A stretch of 64,000 nt of DNA, from assembly GCF_946848805.1 (NCBI RefSeq), contig NZ_CAMPFU010000004.1, forward strand, positions 1 through 64,000. Direction: 5' to 3'. Of this stretch, positions 26,619 through 34,135 are shown piece after piece. Within the stretch, counting starts at the first letter, position 1; each line of letters starts with the position of its first letter. The translations under genes were made by a program, and so were the position numbers. The notes under the pieces are model-generated. The model was given only the letters and a program-made list of their open reading frames with translations, made no database searches and was not told the DNA's origin. Origin of the DNA: Deinococcus sp. Marseille-Q6407 (lineage in GTDB: Bacteria; Deinococcota; Deinococci; Deinococcales; Deinococcaceae).

Positions 26619-27771
26619 CTCAGAACTTGCACCTGAATAGGCGGACAAAAAGCGCTCCCAGAGCTGAAATTCTGGAAGTGTGTACAAACAGGTTTCAGGG
26701 GAGCGCGCCCATATTCTCTCACAGCGGATTCTGGACATTCCAGAGACGCTGTACCAACGGCGAAGCCTGGAGGCTTCGCTGCACCTTTTCCACAGTCCAG
26801 GTCAGAAGACCAAGTTCAGCCAGGCTGAGGGAGTCAGTCCCAGTGCACTGAGTCGCTTCTTCAACGTCTATGACTGGGATTCAGACCGCTGCCGGGAAGA
26901 GATGCAGGACTTCCAGTGGCGCATCCTGCTGGATACAGCTCGTCACAAACGTAGACCTCGAATGCGGCTCAGCGTGGATCTGACCACGGTGGAAAAGGTG
27001 GGAACTCAGCTGCCCTATGTCAGTGTCTACAACGGTAGGCACGGCATCCATCTGGTGGTCCTGTTCGCCGAATATGGGGAACTGAAGTTCCCCATTTCTT
27101 ACCGGGTCTACCAGGGCAAGCACACCAGCACCCCGGTCACTCTGGCGCTCGACCTACTGGAAGAGGTGCCGGACTTCATCAAGAAACGTTTCCGGGTACG
27201 TGTCCTAGCGGACAGTGGATTCGAATCCGCTGTCTTTCTGGACGGTGTGCAGCGCCTGGGTTTCGAGTTCGTGGTGGGTGTGCGGAGCAACCGACGCACA
27301 GACCATCCTGGACAGGTGACGGTTGCGGACTGTCCGCATGGGGGGTACGTCAACCTCGCCAACTGGCCTCTGGAAACGCTGACCCTGGGGAGGATGGACC
27401 GTGGGGACCGTGAATTCTTCGCGGTGTCGTCTGAACTGCTGGAGGGGGACGAGATCGTTGCTGAGGGTGCGCATCGCTGGGGGGTGGAATCCTTCTTTAA
27501 GGAAGGTGTAAGCACCAGTTTGGGTTGGCGCAGTTCGCGCTGCGAACTGCCAGGGGTCTGGACCGCTGGATTCTGATGGTCTTCCTGGCCTTCACCCTAA
27601 CCATGCTGTACCGCTCTGAGGACATGACCCTGAAAGAGGCAGCCCGCTTGGCCCTACATACCCTCTTCCCCGAAGTCAGGCTGAACCACCTGCTGAGCCA
27701 AATTCAAAAAGAGCAAGAATTCCTCCACCAGCACGGCTATTCGCTCAGCTATGCAAGGTGCAAGTTATGAG
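26619..27771 (+). mobile_element. Type A IS, decayed copy (1153 bp)
   Basis: It has the same terminal repeats as the intact copies at 34136 and 61470. It is two bases longer because of an indel near 27504, and it carries many point differences, so it is the oldest copy. Flanks are ACGTA on the left and CCGTA on the right, which would fit a mutated 5-bp target duplication. Its right end lies 7 bases before the -10 box of the parAB promoter. Confidence 0.88.
26680..27770 (+). pseudogene. Type A IS transposase, frameshifted
   Basis: The frame follows the 362-residue transposase through the first two catalytic Asp and to the [10 protein letters not shown] region that carries the catalytic Glu. 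A +2 indel near 27504 then breaks it; the remaining about 80 residues ([15 protein letters not shown] onwards) lie in another frame to the stop at 27770. The protein should be inactive. Confidence 0.88.
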
Positions 27772-27778
27772 CCGTAGC

Positions 27779-27798
27779 TATACTTTCAAGTTGAAAGT
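27779..27798 (+). promoter_or_regulatory. parAB promoter: -10 box overlapping a 17-bp palindrome
   Basis: TATACT (27779-27784) overlaps the perfect palindrome ACTTTCAAGTTGAAAGT (27782-27798), with a single central base. Partition operons are usually autorepressed by ParA or ParB at such operators, and the position over the -10 box fits that. It could also serve as a parS-like site. The region upstream is the right end of an IS, so any -35 would lie in IS sequence. Confidence 0.5.
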
Positions 27799-27828
27799 CG
27801 GCCTTATTTCTGCCGCCAAAGGAGCCTC

Positions 27829-28629
27829 GTGAAAATACTCAGTTTCTGGAATGAAGCCGGCGGAGCCACCAAAACAACCATGGTGGCCGAGCTGGGTTAT
27901 CTCCTTTCAACCCGCCAGAATCAAGCCGGGCAACCCAACCGCGTATTGCTGATTGACCTGGATCCTCAGCGTAGCCTGACCCGGAGAATGGGCCTGCTGG
28001 ACGATCCTGCCAGCAAAGCCCACCGCCTGGGCTCAACCCTCAACATTATCCTGCAGGAGGCAGACAACGACTTCCCTGTGCCTTTTACGCCAGAGCGGAT
28101 GCCTGGATTACGGGCCATTCCGGCCCATCAGCAACTGCGGTCACTCGACAACATCCTGATGACGGACGATGCGCTGTTGATCGGCCTGAGGGACGCCCTG
28201 CAACGGCTGGCAGACGATTACGATTACGTCCTGATTGATACCCCTCCCAGCAACGGCGGCCTGACCCGCGCCGCGCTGGTGGCTTCGGACGCTGCCGTGG
28301 TTCCGATGCCGACCCATATCAAGTCGGTAGAAAATATCGAGAACGTGACACAGGTGCTGGCCCAATGCCGCCGCCTCAATCCGGACCTGCGAATTGCCTC
28401 ATTCATCCCCACCGTCTATAACAAACAAAGAACTCAAGACAGGGAAATCTATGAACTGATCACCCAGCAGCTGAGTGATTTGGCCCCTGTCGCGCCTCCT
28501 GTCACGGAAAGGCCTGCGATCTTTAGGGACGTCTTACCAGCACGCGGCGCAGTCGCTCTTGACCAGCCGGCCAATCCGGCCAGCCGTGAGCTCAACGCCG
28601 TCTTGGACCACCTCCTGGAGGTCATTTGA
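27829..28629 (+). CDS. parA: ParA-family partition ATPase
   Basis: The 266-residue ParA/MinD-type ATPase should drive segregation of this replicon with ParB. The Walker A segment reads NEAGGATKTTM: the P-loop Lys-Thr pair is present, but the signature lysine of the deviant Walker A (KGGxGKT) is replaced by Ala and the usual Gly before the second Lys by Thr. VLLIDLDPQ (A') and YVLIDTPPS (Walker B) are normal, and VPMPTHIKSVENI fits the family. It starts at GTG 27829 behind AAAGGAG. The stop overlaps the parB ATG (TGATG). Confidence 0.9.
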   Translation: MKILSFWNEAGGATKTTMVAELGYLLSTRQNQAGQPNRVLLIDLDPQRSLTRRMGLLDDPASKAHRLGSTLNIILQEADNDFPVPFTPERMPGLRAIPAHQQLRSLDNILMTDDALLIGLRDALQRLADDYDYVLIDTPPSNGGLTRAALVASDAAVVPMPTHIKSVENIENVTQVLAQCRRLNPDLRIASFIPTVYNKQRTQDREIYELITQQLSDLAPVAPPVTERPAIFRDVLPARGAVALDQPANPASRELNAVLDHLLEVI

Positions 28630-29543
28630 TGCCCAAAAAGGTAAGTGCAACCTCACGAATCAATCTGGATAAAGCAGTAGAAAACTACCGCCGCGAGGGT
28701 ATTGATCAGGTTGAACTCGACCAAATTGTGGTCATCCCAGGGCACAACCCACGCGGCTACGCCACCGGCGAAAAAGCTTTTGAAGGCCCCGCTTTTGACG
28801 CTCTTGTCCAGAGTATTGGTTCCTTCGGTGACGTCTTTCAGCCCATTGTGCTGCGGCGAAAAGCAACCAGTAATCTCTATGAATTGGTTGCGGGGGAGAG
28901 ACGTTGGCGAGCTGCCAAGGCGGCTGGGCTAACCCATATCAGCGCTCTAGTTCGCGAACTGGATGATGATCAGATTGTCCGTGTAGCACGAGAAGAAAAC
29001 GAGCTCAGGGAGGCAGTAAGCTCCATTGATCTCCTGTTCGCCTCGCTGGATCAATTGGCAACTCGGCTCAATGTACCTCTTCGGGAGCTGCGCACTGTCT
29101 TGATTCGTGCCCGCGACCAGGGCGAGATATTCGACAGTCAGACGCCAGAAGGTCAGGTTAGCCAATGGATTGAAGTTTTGGGACTCCCCAGTCTGTCGAC
29201 TCTGGTCAGATCGTCTAGGTTGCTAGATCTCACGCCAGATGAGCGACAAGCAATGAGGGGAGGGCTCAGCCAACAAGCGGCTCTGGCCCTTTTAGACCTT
29301 GGTGATCATCCGCAGCGCGGAGAGCTTCTCCGGAAAGCTCAGGCAGAAGGGTGGAATGCCCAGCAGTTACGACGGGCTATTACACAGGCTAAGGGCAAAA
29401 AGAATTCGGACTTACAACAGAAAGCTCAAGAAATCCGCCGCTACTTGGGTCCCCGGCACCTCTCCCGCCTGGCCCCCAATCAGCAGCAAGAAGTTCAGGT
29501 TCTACTTAGCCAACTGGAACATGTGCTGAAAACAAGCACTTAA
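28629..29543 (+). CDS. parB: ParB-family centromere-binding partition protein
   Basis: The 304-residue protein has a ParB/Spo0J N-terminal domain (about 25-115) with VAGERRWRAAKAAGL matching the CTP-binding GERRWRA motif and RVAREENELREAVSSID following. A helix-turn-helix-like middle (about 118-200) and a C-terminal helical region follow. The short N-terminal basic stretch is typical for contacting ParA. It is translationally coupled to parA. The parS site is not certain; nearby palindromes at 27782 and 29559-29654 are candidates. Confidence 0.9.
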   Translation: MPKKVSATSRINLDKAVENYRREGIDQVELDQIVVIPGHNPRGYATGEKAFEGPAFDALVQSIGSFGDVFQPIVLRRKATSNLYELVAGERRWRAAKAAGLTHISALVRELDDDQIVRVAREENELREAVSSIDLLFASLDQLATRLNVPLRELRTVLIRARDQGEIFDSQTPEGQVSQWIEVLGLPSLSTLVRSSRLLDLTPDERQAMRGGLSQQAALALLDLGDHPQRGELLRKAQAEGWNAQQLRRAITQAKGKKNSDLQQKAQEIRRYLGPRHLSRLAPNQQQEVQVLLSQLEHVLKTST

Positions 29544-29558
29544 ACCTGATTTCATACT

Positions 29559-29654
29559 TGCCGCTGTAAGGCCCATGAAGAGGCTTCCAGTTTCCTTATG
29601 GCATTGTAACCCTTAAAAACATTTTTAAGGCCTTCTATGGCCCTTACAGCGGCA
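29559..29654. terminator. Nested inverted repeats between parB and repA
   Basis: Outer arms TGCCGCTGTAAGG (29559-29571) and its exact complement (29642-29654) enclose a perfect palindrome, CCTTAAAAACATTTTTAAGG (29611-29630). Between convergent genes this most simply works as a bidirectional terminator. The long spaced 13-bp outer arms go beyond what a terminator needs and could be protein-binding sites. Confidence 0.55.
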
Positions 29655-29672
29655 GGAAAAGGCAATTCTTAT

Positions 29673-31118
29673 TCAGGTCCCATACAGGTCACGAACTTCC
29701 TGAGCAAAATCACCCAAACGTAGCTCTGAGGCTGCCCGGGTTACCGCTCGGTAGACCTCATACGGCCTGACCTCACCCGCCTGCATCGCGATGAATAAGC
29801 GCTTCAAAGCGGGTTCTGGCACCTCACGGCCAACAAACATCCGAACTTGTGTGATTGCCCGCGCAGACTGTTCCATATTATCCAAATCAAGGAAATCTTT
29901 CTCGATCTGGCGATTGATTTGCTCTTCTTCGGCCTTTATTTCCTTGATACTCGTTGGACTTTTTGTGGGTGTTTTGGTATTCTTACTAACAGATGGGGAA
30001 TCAGTAAAATCAGCATATTTACCTGTGGAATCTCTAATTAAATCTACAAGTAAGGCGCTCTTTTTACGTACCTGATAACCACTTTTGAGCATGGCTTCGA
30101 ACTTATGGATTTTTTGTATTATATTTTTCTCTCCATATTCGCCAATTAACTTTCTTGCCACTGAAGGAGCGATACCGTACTGACGGAGCATATCGGTAGT
30201 TGGGGAATCAGGGATAACTTCAATAACAGGCTCTGGCGCTGGCGTAGTCGTAGGAAAATCGCCAAAATTATAGACAATCACTGTATCACCCCGTGATCCC
30301 TCATACTCTACGGAAAGCAAATATCCCCGCTCCAGAAGTTCTTTGTGGGCACTTTCTAGATTGCGCTTGATCCTTGCAGGTACAGTTTCGCGCAACTTGC
30401 ATTCCTGTGCCCACTGCTGCAAATTAATTCTAAATTCTGCTGCTGCTTCATTTTCGAGACCGGGTTGATAGCGATGGGCGTCTAATACCCGGTAAAGGCT
30501 GCGTGTAAGAGACCGTTTCAAACTCAGGACAAAACTCATATCCAGAGGTTTGAGATATTTTTCGCGAATGCTTTCTACTACTGGGCGGGCTAGTTGGATT
30601 TTGAGCGTGGTACCACTTCCAAATCCTAAGCCATCTTGTGTTTCCGCCGTAATACGTTCAATAATATTAAATTTGACTGTGGTCCATCGTTGTCTTTTAT
30701 GATCGCGCCAAGACTCACTGGCGGTATAAGTTGCCGCTTTAAGACGGTCCAAGCTTTCCTGTAAAGATTGATAATATTGTCCAGAATCAGGAAAACCGGC
30801 CTTTTGTAATAACTGATAAGCAGTTGTATGTACAATTCCCGATTCGGGAGCACCCTGTTCAAGGTACATCACATTTAAAATCGTCGCAAAATCCCCATCA
30901 AGGCCATGCGGTACGCCACCATACTCACCAGGAGAGATACAAGTTAGTCGAGCAGGACGCTCATCAACTGTGAATTCAATGTCCCAACGTGTGTAGTCTT
31001 CTGGAATACGTTCCTGTACACAAATAAGGCCTAGCCGTGCCGAATTGGCCTCATCAAAGCGATCCAATTGTGCTGGCGGAGTAGGCGGAACAGATTTAAG
31101 TTTGCCTGAGCGTGCCAA
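29673..31118 (-). CDS. RepA-like plasmid replication initiator
   Basis: The 481-residue protein resembles the replication initiator protein A group. It has an N-terminal block starting RLGLICVQERIPEDYTRWDIEF, winged-helix-like segments (HTTAYQLLQKAGFPDSGQYYQSLQESL; FVLSLKRSLTRSLYRVLDAHRY), a linker rich in Pro/Thr/Ser and a charged C-terminal helical region (about 360-470). It starts at TTG 31118 behind AAAGGGGAAA. It faces away from the iteron array immediately upstream, the normal layout for an iteron-binding initiator. Base composition is A+T-richer than in neighbouring genes. Confidence 0.85.
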   Translation of the reverse strand: MARSGKLKSVPPTPPAQLDRFDEANSARLGLICVQERIPEDYTRWDIEFTVDERPARLTCISPGEYGGVPHGLDGDFATILNVMYLEQGAPESGIVHTTAYQLLQKAGFPDSGQYYQSLQESLDRLKAATYTASESWRDHKRQRWTTVKFNIIERITAETQDGLGFGSGTTLKIQLARPVVESIREKYLKPLDMSFVLSLKRSLTRSLYRVLDAHRYQPGLENEAAAEFRINLQQWAQECKLRETVPARIKRNLESAHKELLERGYLLSVEYEGSRGDTVIVYNFGDFPTTTPAPEPVIEVIPDSPTTDMLRQYGIAPSVARKLIGEYGEKNIIQKIHKFEAMLKSGYQVRKKSALLVDLIRDSTGKYADFTDSPSVSKNTKTPTKSPTSIKEIKAEEEQINRQIEKDFLDLDNMEQSARAITQVRMFVGREVPEPALKRLFIAMQAGEVRPYEVYRAVTRAASELRLGDFAQEVRDLYGT

Positions 31119-31202
31119 GTGCTTTCCCCTTTGGGTCAGTATATCTCAGTTACCGAGAGCAGATTTTGATTGATGATGTATTTGATCTCTTAAAGATATA
31201 TA

Positions 31203-31240
31203 TGATGATCATCATCAGACGCGCTGAGGCAAAGCGCGTC
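31203..31240 (-). promoter_or_regulatory. Palindrome and hairpin upstream of repA
   Basis: TGATGATCATCA (31203-31214) is a perfect palindrome, and GACGCGCT/AGCGCGTC (31218-31225/31233-31240) can form an 8-bp hairpin. They lie between the iterons and repA, where initiator autoregulation usually acts. The function is inferred from position only. Confidence 0.35.
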
Positions 31241-31376
31241 CCAGAGGGGAAAATTCTGTATAACATGCCGAGTAAATCGGGTAGAATTACATAAAACATG
31301 CCGAGTAAATCGGGACAACATGCCGAGTAAATCGGGTAGAATTACATAAACATGCCGAGTAAATCGGGACTCATCC

Positions 31377-31385
31377 TGTGGATAA
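31377..31385 (-). promoter_or_regulatory. DnaA box in the origin
   Basis: TGTGGATAA is the exact complement of the consensus DnaA box TTATCCACA. It lies between the fourth and fifth iterons, indicating that host DnaA helps open this origin. Confidence 0.7.
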
Positions 31386-31388
31386 CTG

Positions 31389-31561
31389 TCTAGAACATGC
31401 CGAGTAAATCGGGACAACATGCCGAGTAAATCGGGCCTTCGGAGGAAGCTATTACCGATTTACTCGGCATGTCTCTCTAGAACATGCCGAGTAAATCGGG
31501 ACAACATGCCGAGTAAATCGGGCCTTCGGAGGAAGCTATTACCGATTTACTCGGCATGTCT
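31389..31561. repeat. Tandem duplication of an 86-bp block inside the origin
   Basis: Positions 31389-31474 and 31476-31561 are identical 86-bp blocks (period 87). Each holds two direct iterons and one inverted iteron. The inverted iteron can pair with the preceding direct one to form a long stem. Confidence 0.85.
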
Positions 31562-31721
31562 AGTTTTCCAGGTAGCGCAAAAATTTTGTCGTCTGGCATT
31601 ACAATAATTTTTGGTAGGCAGCAAATGGCTTGTGCTGTGTGGCGAGAGCCGATCTCTGAACATGCCGAGTAAATCGGGGCCTACAGATGAGGTTCTCATA
31701 CAGCCGGCTCGCTGGGATTTA

Positions 31722-32765
31722 TTGATAACGGCGTAAGTATGCGCTGCTAAACTCTAGGGACCGTGGAATGGCAACCGAACCAATATTCTCGTGCCCAACT
31801 TGAGGAGCGGCGTCTGGCTGCTACCGAGTGGCTGCAGCAAGGCAGCCACACACACCGCGAAATTGCTGCTCACTTCGGCGTCTCCGTGCTCACGGTGACT
31901 TCTTGGAGTGCTCGGCTCAGAAAGAAGGGAAGCTTGCAAGCGACGGTCAGCTCTGGTCGTCCTGCTCGGCTGACTGAGTCTCAGCACGACCAGCTTCGCA
32001 CCCTCCTGCGGGAGGGTGCTCTGCAGCATGGGTTTCCTGACGAAACTTGGACGACAAAACGCGTGGCAGAGCTGATCGGGCGGCACTTCGAGGTGTGGTA
32101 CCACCATGATCACGTCCGTAAAATCCTACGAAAGTTGGGGTTCAGCCCACAGATGCCAGATGGGCGGGCTGCTGAGCGGAACGAACTTCGGATTGCATCC
32201 TGGCGGGAACAGGTGCTCCCGGAGTTGGAAAAAAAAGGTCGCTGGGGGAGCCACAATCATCTATCTGGATGAGGTCGGATTCTCGTTGAAAGGCGTGCGA
32301 AGGCGAACGTGGTCACCCAGGGGCGTCACGCCCCTGGTCACGCTCAGAGCGAACTGGGAGAAGCTTTCGACGATTGGGGCGATCACTTCAGATGGACGAT
32401 TCTTCCAGCACACAACATCCGGAGCGATCCGCAGTGGAGAAGTCATCCGATTCTTTGGGCACATCCTGCGCCAAGTTCAGGGGAACATCGTCGTGGTGCT
32501 GGACAATGCGAGAATTCATCACGCGAAAGTGACCCAGGCGTTCGTGGGTTCCCACGAACGCCTCTCTCTGATCTTTCTGCCTCCGTATGCTCCAGAGTTG
32601 AACCCGATCGAGTTGGTGTGGGCCTACGTCAAGCGCAATGTGTTGGGGAACTTTTGTGCCCACTCCATCAGAGCGCTGAAAAAGAGGCTTGTCACCGCCT
32701 GGCAGCGGGTCCGCTATATTCACCTGCCCCGTCAGCTTATGGACGCCAACTTACGCCGCTATCAA
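31722..32765 (+). mobile_element. IS630-type insertion sequence (1044 bp)
   Basis: Near-perfect terminal repeats TATTGATARCGGCGTAAGT (31720-31738 and the complement 32749-32767) include a TA at each outer edge. This matches the TA target duplication of IS630/Tc1-like elements. The element lies 43 bases beyond the last iteron. Confidence 0.88.
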
Positions 32766-32768
32766 TAG
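31763..32768 (+). CDS. IS630-type transposase in two overlapping frames
   Basis: The first frame (31763-32272, 169 residues) holds helix-turn-helix domains (THREIAAHFGVSVLTVTSW; WTTKRVAELIGRHF). The second (joined near 32229, ending 32768) holds the DDE domain: YLDEVGF, VVLDNARIHH and PPYAPELNPIELVW. The switch occurs at a run of eight A (32229-32236). Continuity needs a +1 shift (or loss of one A by transcriptional slippage). Programmed frameshifting is known in IS630 elements, so it may be active, but simple mutation is possible. Confidence 0.75.
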
Positions 32769-32798
32769 TAATTGAAAGACGGGGAATCTGATTTACCT

Positions 32799-34004
32799 CT
32801 CAGTAGGTGACAACTTCACTTCCAGCCCCTCCTGGTGGGCAAAAAGGCTGGGTCAACAGGTCTAGGACAGCCATGAACTGTTGTGGTTTCCATCGTAAGG
32901 CATCCACGAGATGCTGAGCACCGTACCGCACCAGACTGACCGCTCTACGACCATGCTTGAGAATGGGGATGGACTGGGTCTGGCTGAGCCAGACCCCCAA
33001 GCGCAAACAAAACATCCAGGCCAGTGTCACCAAGCCGAAGAGCCGCTGAAGACGGCTCCTTTCCGTCATCCCAGTCCGCTCCAGGTCGAAGCCTCGCTTC
33101 TTGAAGCTGCTGAAGGTGCACTCGATTGACCAGCGCTGCTTGTACAGCTTCCAGGTCTTCCGAGCGCTGAAATCTGTGGCAATGATGACGAGGTCACCTG
33201 TGGATGACCTCGTCGCGACCACCCGCATGAGTTCGCCAAACACGAACACCTTTTCGTCGATTTCATGGAAATGACCGTGCTGGACGTGCTTAAACCATTC
33301 CTTCCCATTCATGTCGTCCAGCATGTCGCTGTGCCGAATGCGGATCGCCCGCTTGATGCCTTGACGACGGAGAAAACGGAACCACTCCGCACCGATGAAC
33401 TCACGGTCAGCCACCAGGCCTTGCCAGCGTTTCGCTGGCAAGACGCGGAGGAGCTTCAATACCAACCACATACGGGCGTAGGTGTGGCTGTTCCCGGACT
33501 CATCAAGAGGAACCCAAATCAGGGGCAGGGTGAAGCCATGAACCACGGCTCCAAGCACCAGAAAATTGATGGGCGTTTCCCCATGCTCCCAATTGGTGCG
33601 GTCCAGACTCAGCAACACCTTCCCCGGTGGAAGATGGACGACGAGCAGAGCGATGAAAAAGTCCATGTCCAGCTGCTCATCCCGGAAGGTGCGGTCTGCC
33701 CGCCTTTTCTTAGCCTGGGGCATGCTGATACCCGGCATGTGGGCACTCAGGTCGTGATGATTGATGCTCCTCGCGGCAATCATCGCCAGAAGGACGTCAA
33801 TCAAGCGCTGAAGGGTGTCAATGCGGAGATGACTGGCGTGCGCTTTGAAGTGCTGGGTGAGTGCGGTAGCCTGCTGAGCAGCGGATTCTGTTGTTTTCAC
33901 ACTCTCAGGAAACCGTGAACAGTCGGCCCCATCAAGCTTGATGGGGCCGACTGTTGGTTTTTGCCTTCTGGAACGAGGTCAAACTGAAGTTGTCACCTAC
34001 TGAG
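32799..34004 (-). mobile_element. Type B IS (IS4 family, 1206 bp), intact
   Basis: Perfect 20-bp terminal repeats CTCAGTAGGTGACAACTTCA sit at 32799-32818 and 33985-34004. They are flanked by the 9-bp target duplication GATTTACCT (32790-32798 and 34005-34013), so it inserted by a simple event and is likely recent. It lies 33 bases from the IS630 element. Confidence 0.93.
32800..33900 (-). CDS. IS4-family transposase (type B IS)
   Basis: The 366-residue DDE transposase has Asp100 (VLLSLDRTNW), Asp165 (LVADREFIG) and Glu260 in the Y-x2-R-x3-E-x6-K signature (YKQRWSIECTFSSFKKRGF) of the IS4 family. A hydrophobic segment after the signature fits the family. The frame is intact and fills the element. 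Confidence 0.92.
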   Translation of the reverse strand: MKTTESAAQQATALTQHFKAHASHLRIDTLQRLIDVLLAMIAARSINHHDLSAHMPGISMPQAKKRRADRTFRDEQLDMDFFIALLVVHLPPGKVLLSLDRTNWEHGETPINFLVLGAVVHGFTLPLIWVPLDESGNSHTYARMWLVLKLLRVLPAKRWQGLVADREFIGAEWFRFLRRQGIKRAIRIRHSDMLDDMNGKEWFKHVQHGHFHEIDEKVFVFGELMRVVATRSSTGDLVIIATDFSARKTWKLYKQRWSIECTFSSFKKRGFDLERTGMTERSRLQRLFGLVTLAWMFCLRLGVWLSQTQSIPILKHGRRAVSLVRYGAQHLVDALRWKPQQFMAVLDLLTQPFCPPGGAGSEVVTY

Positions 34005-34013
34005 GATTTACCT

Positions 34014-34135
34014 AGACCGCACTTTTGCATACGCGGGCTTATAGTTTCAAAATTTAAATAAGAGCTTTGAAACGGCGTTAAAATCTTCCAGACAGTTGAG
34101 AATCTAAAGTTTGAGATGGGCCCGCTATCATATGG
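34014..34135. other. A+T-rich non-coding spacer between two ISs
   Basis: No gene is seen. GTTTCAAA (34044-34051) and its complement TTTGAAAC (34066-34073) flank a 14-base A+T-rich core, resembling the TTTCAA/TTGAAA arms of the palindrome at parAB. It may be a former intergenic region of the replicon core, or a second partition-related site. Confidence 0.35.

Larger units (their letters stand above)
31264..31678. other. Iteron-type replication origin (oriV)
   Basis: The 18-bp unit CATGCCGAGTAAATCGGG occurs nine times in direct orientation (starts 31264, 31297, 31319, 31351, 31396, 31418, 31483, 31505, 31661). It also occurs twice inverted, less the last base (31455-31471, 31542-31558). The copies lie between repA and an A+T-rich stretch (about 31561-31660). 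A consensus DnaA box lies within the array. Together with repA this is an iteron-controlled origin. Confidence 0.9.

Noticed and set aside
31190..31607. Open frames across the iterons (repeated MPSKSG/PDLLGMLSRFTRH peptides)
   Set aside because: They are translations of the iteron repeats on each strand, with no start signals and no protein-like composition.
31264..31678. CRISPR-like array of short repeats
   Set aside because: Repeats are 18 bp, unevenly spaced (4 to about 140 bases), occur in both orientations and lie beside a replication initiator and DnaA box; no cas genes. They are iterons.
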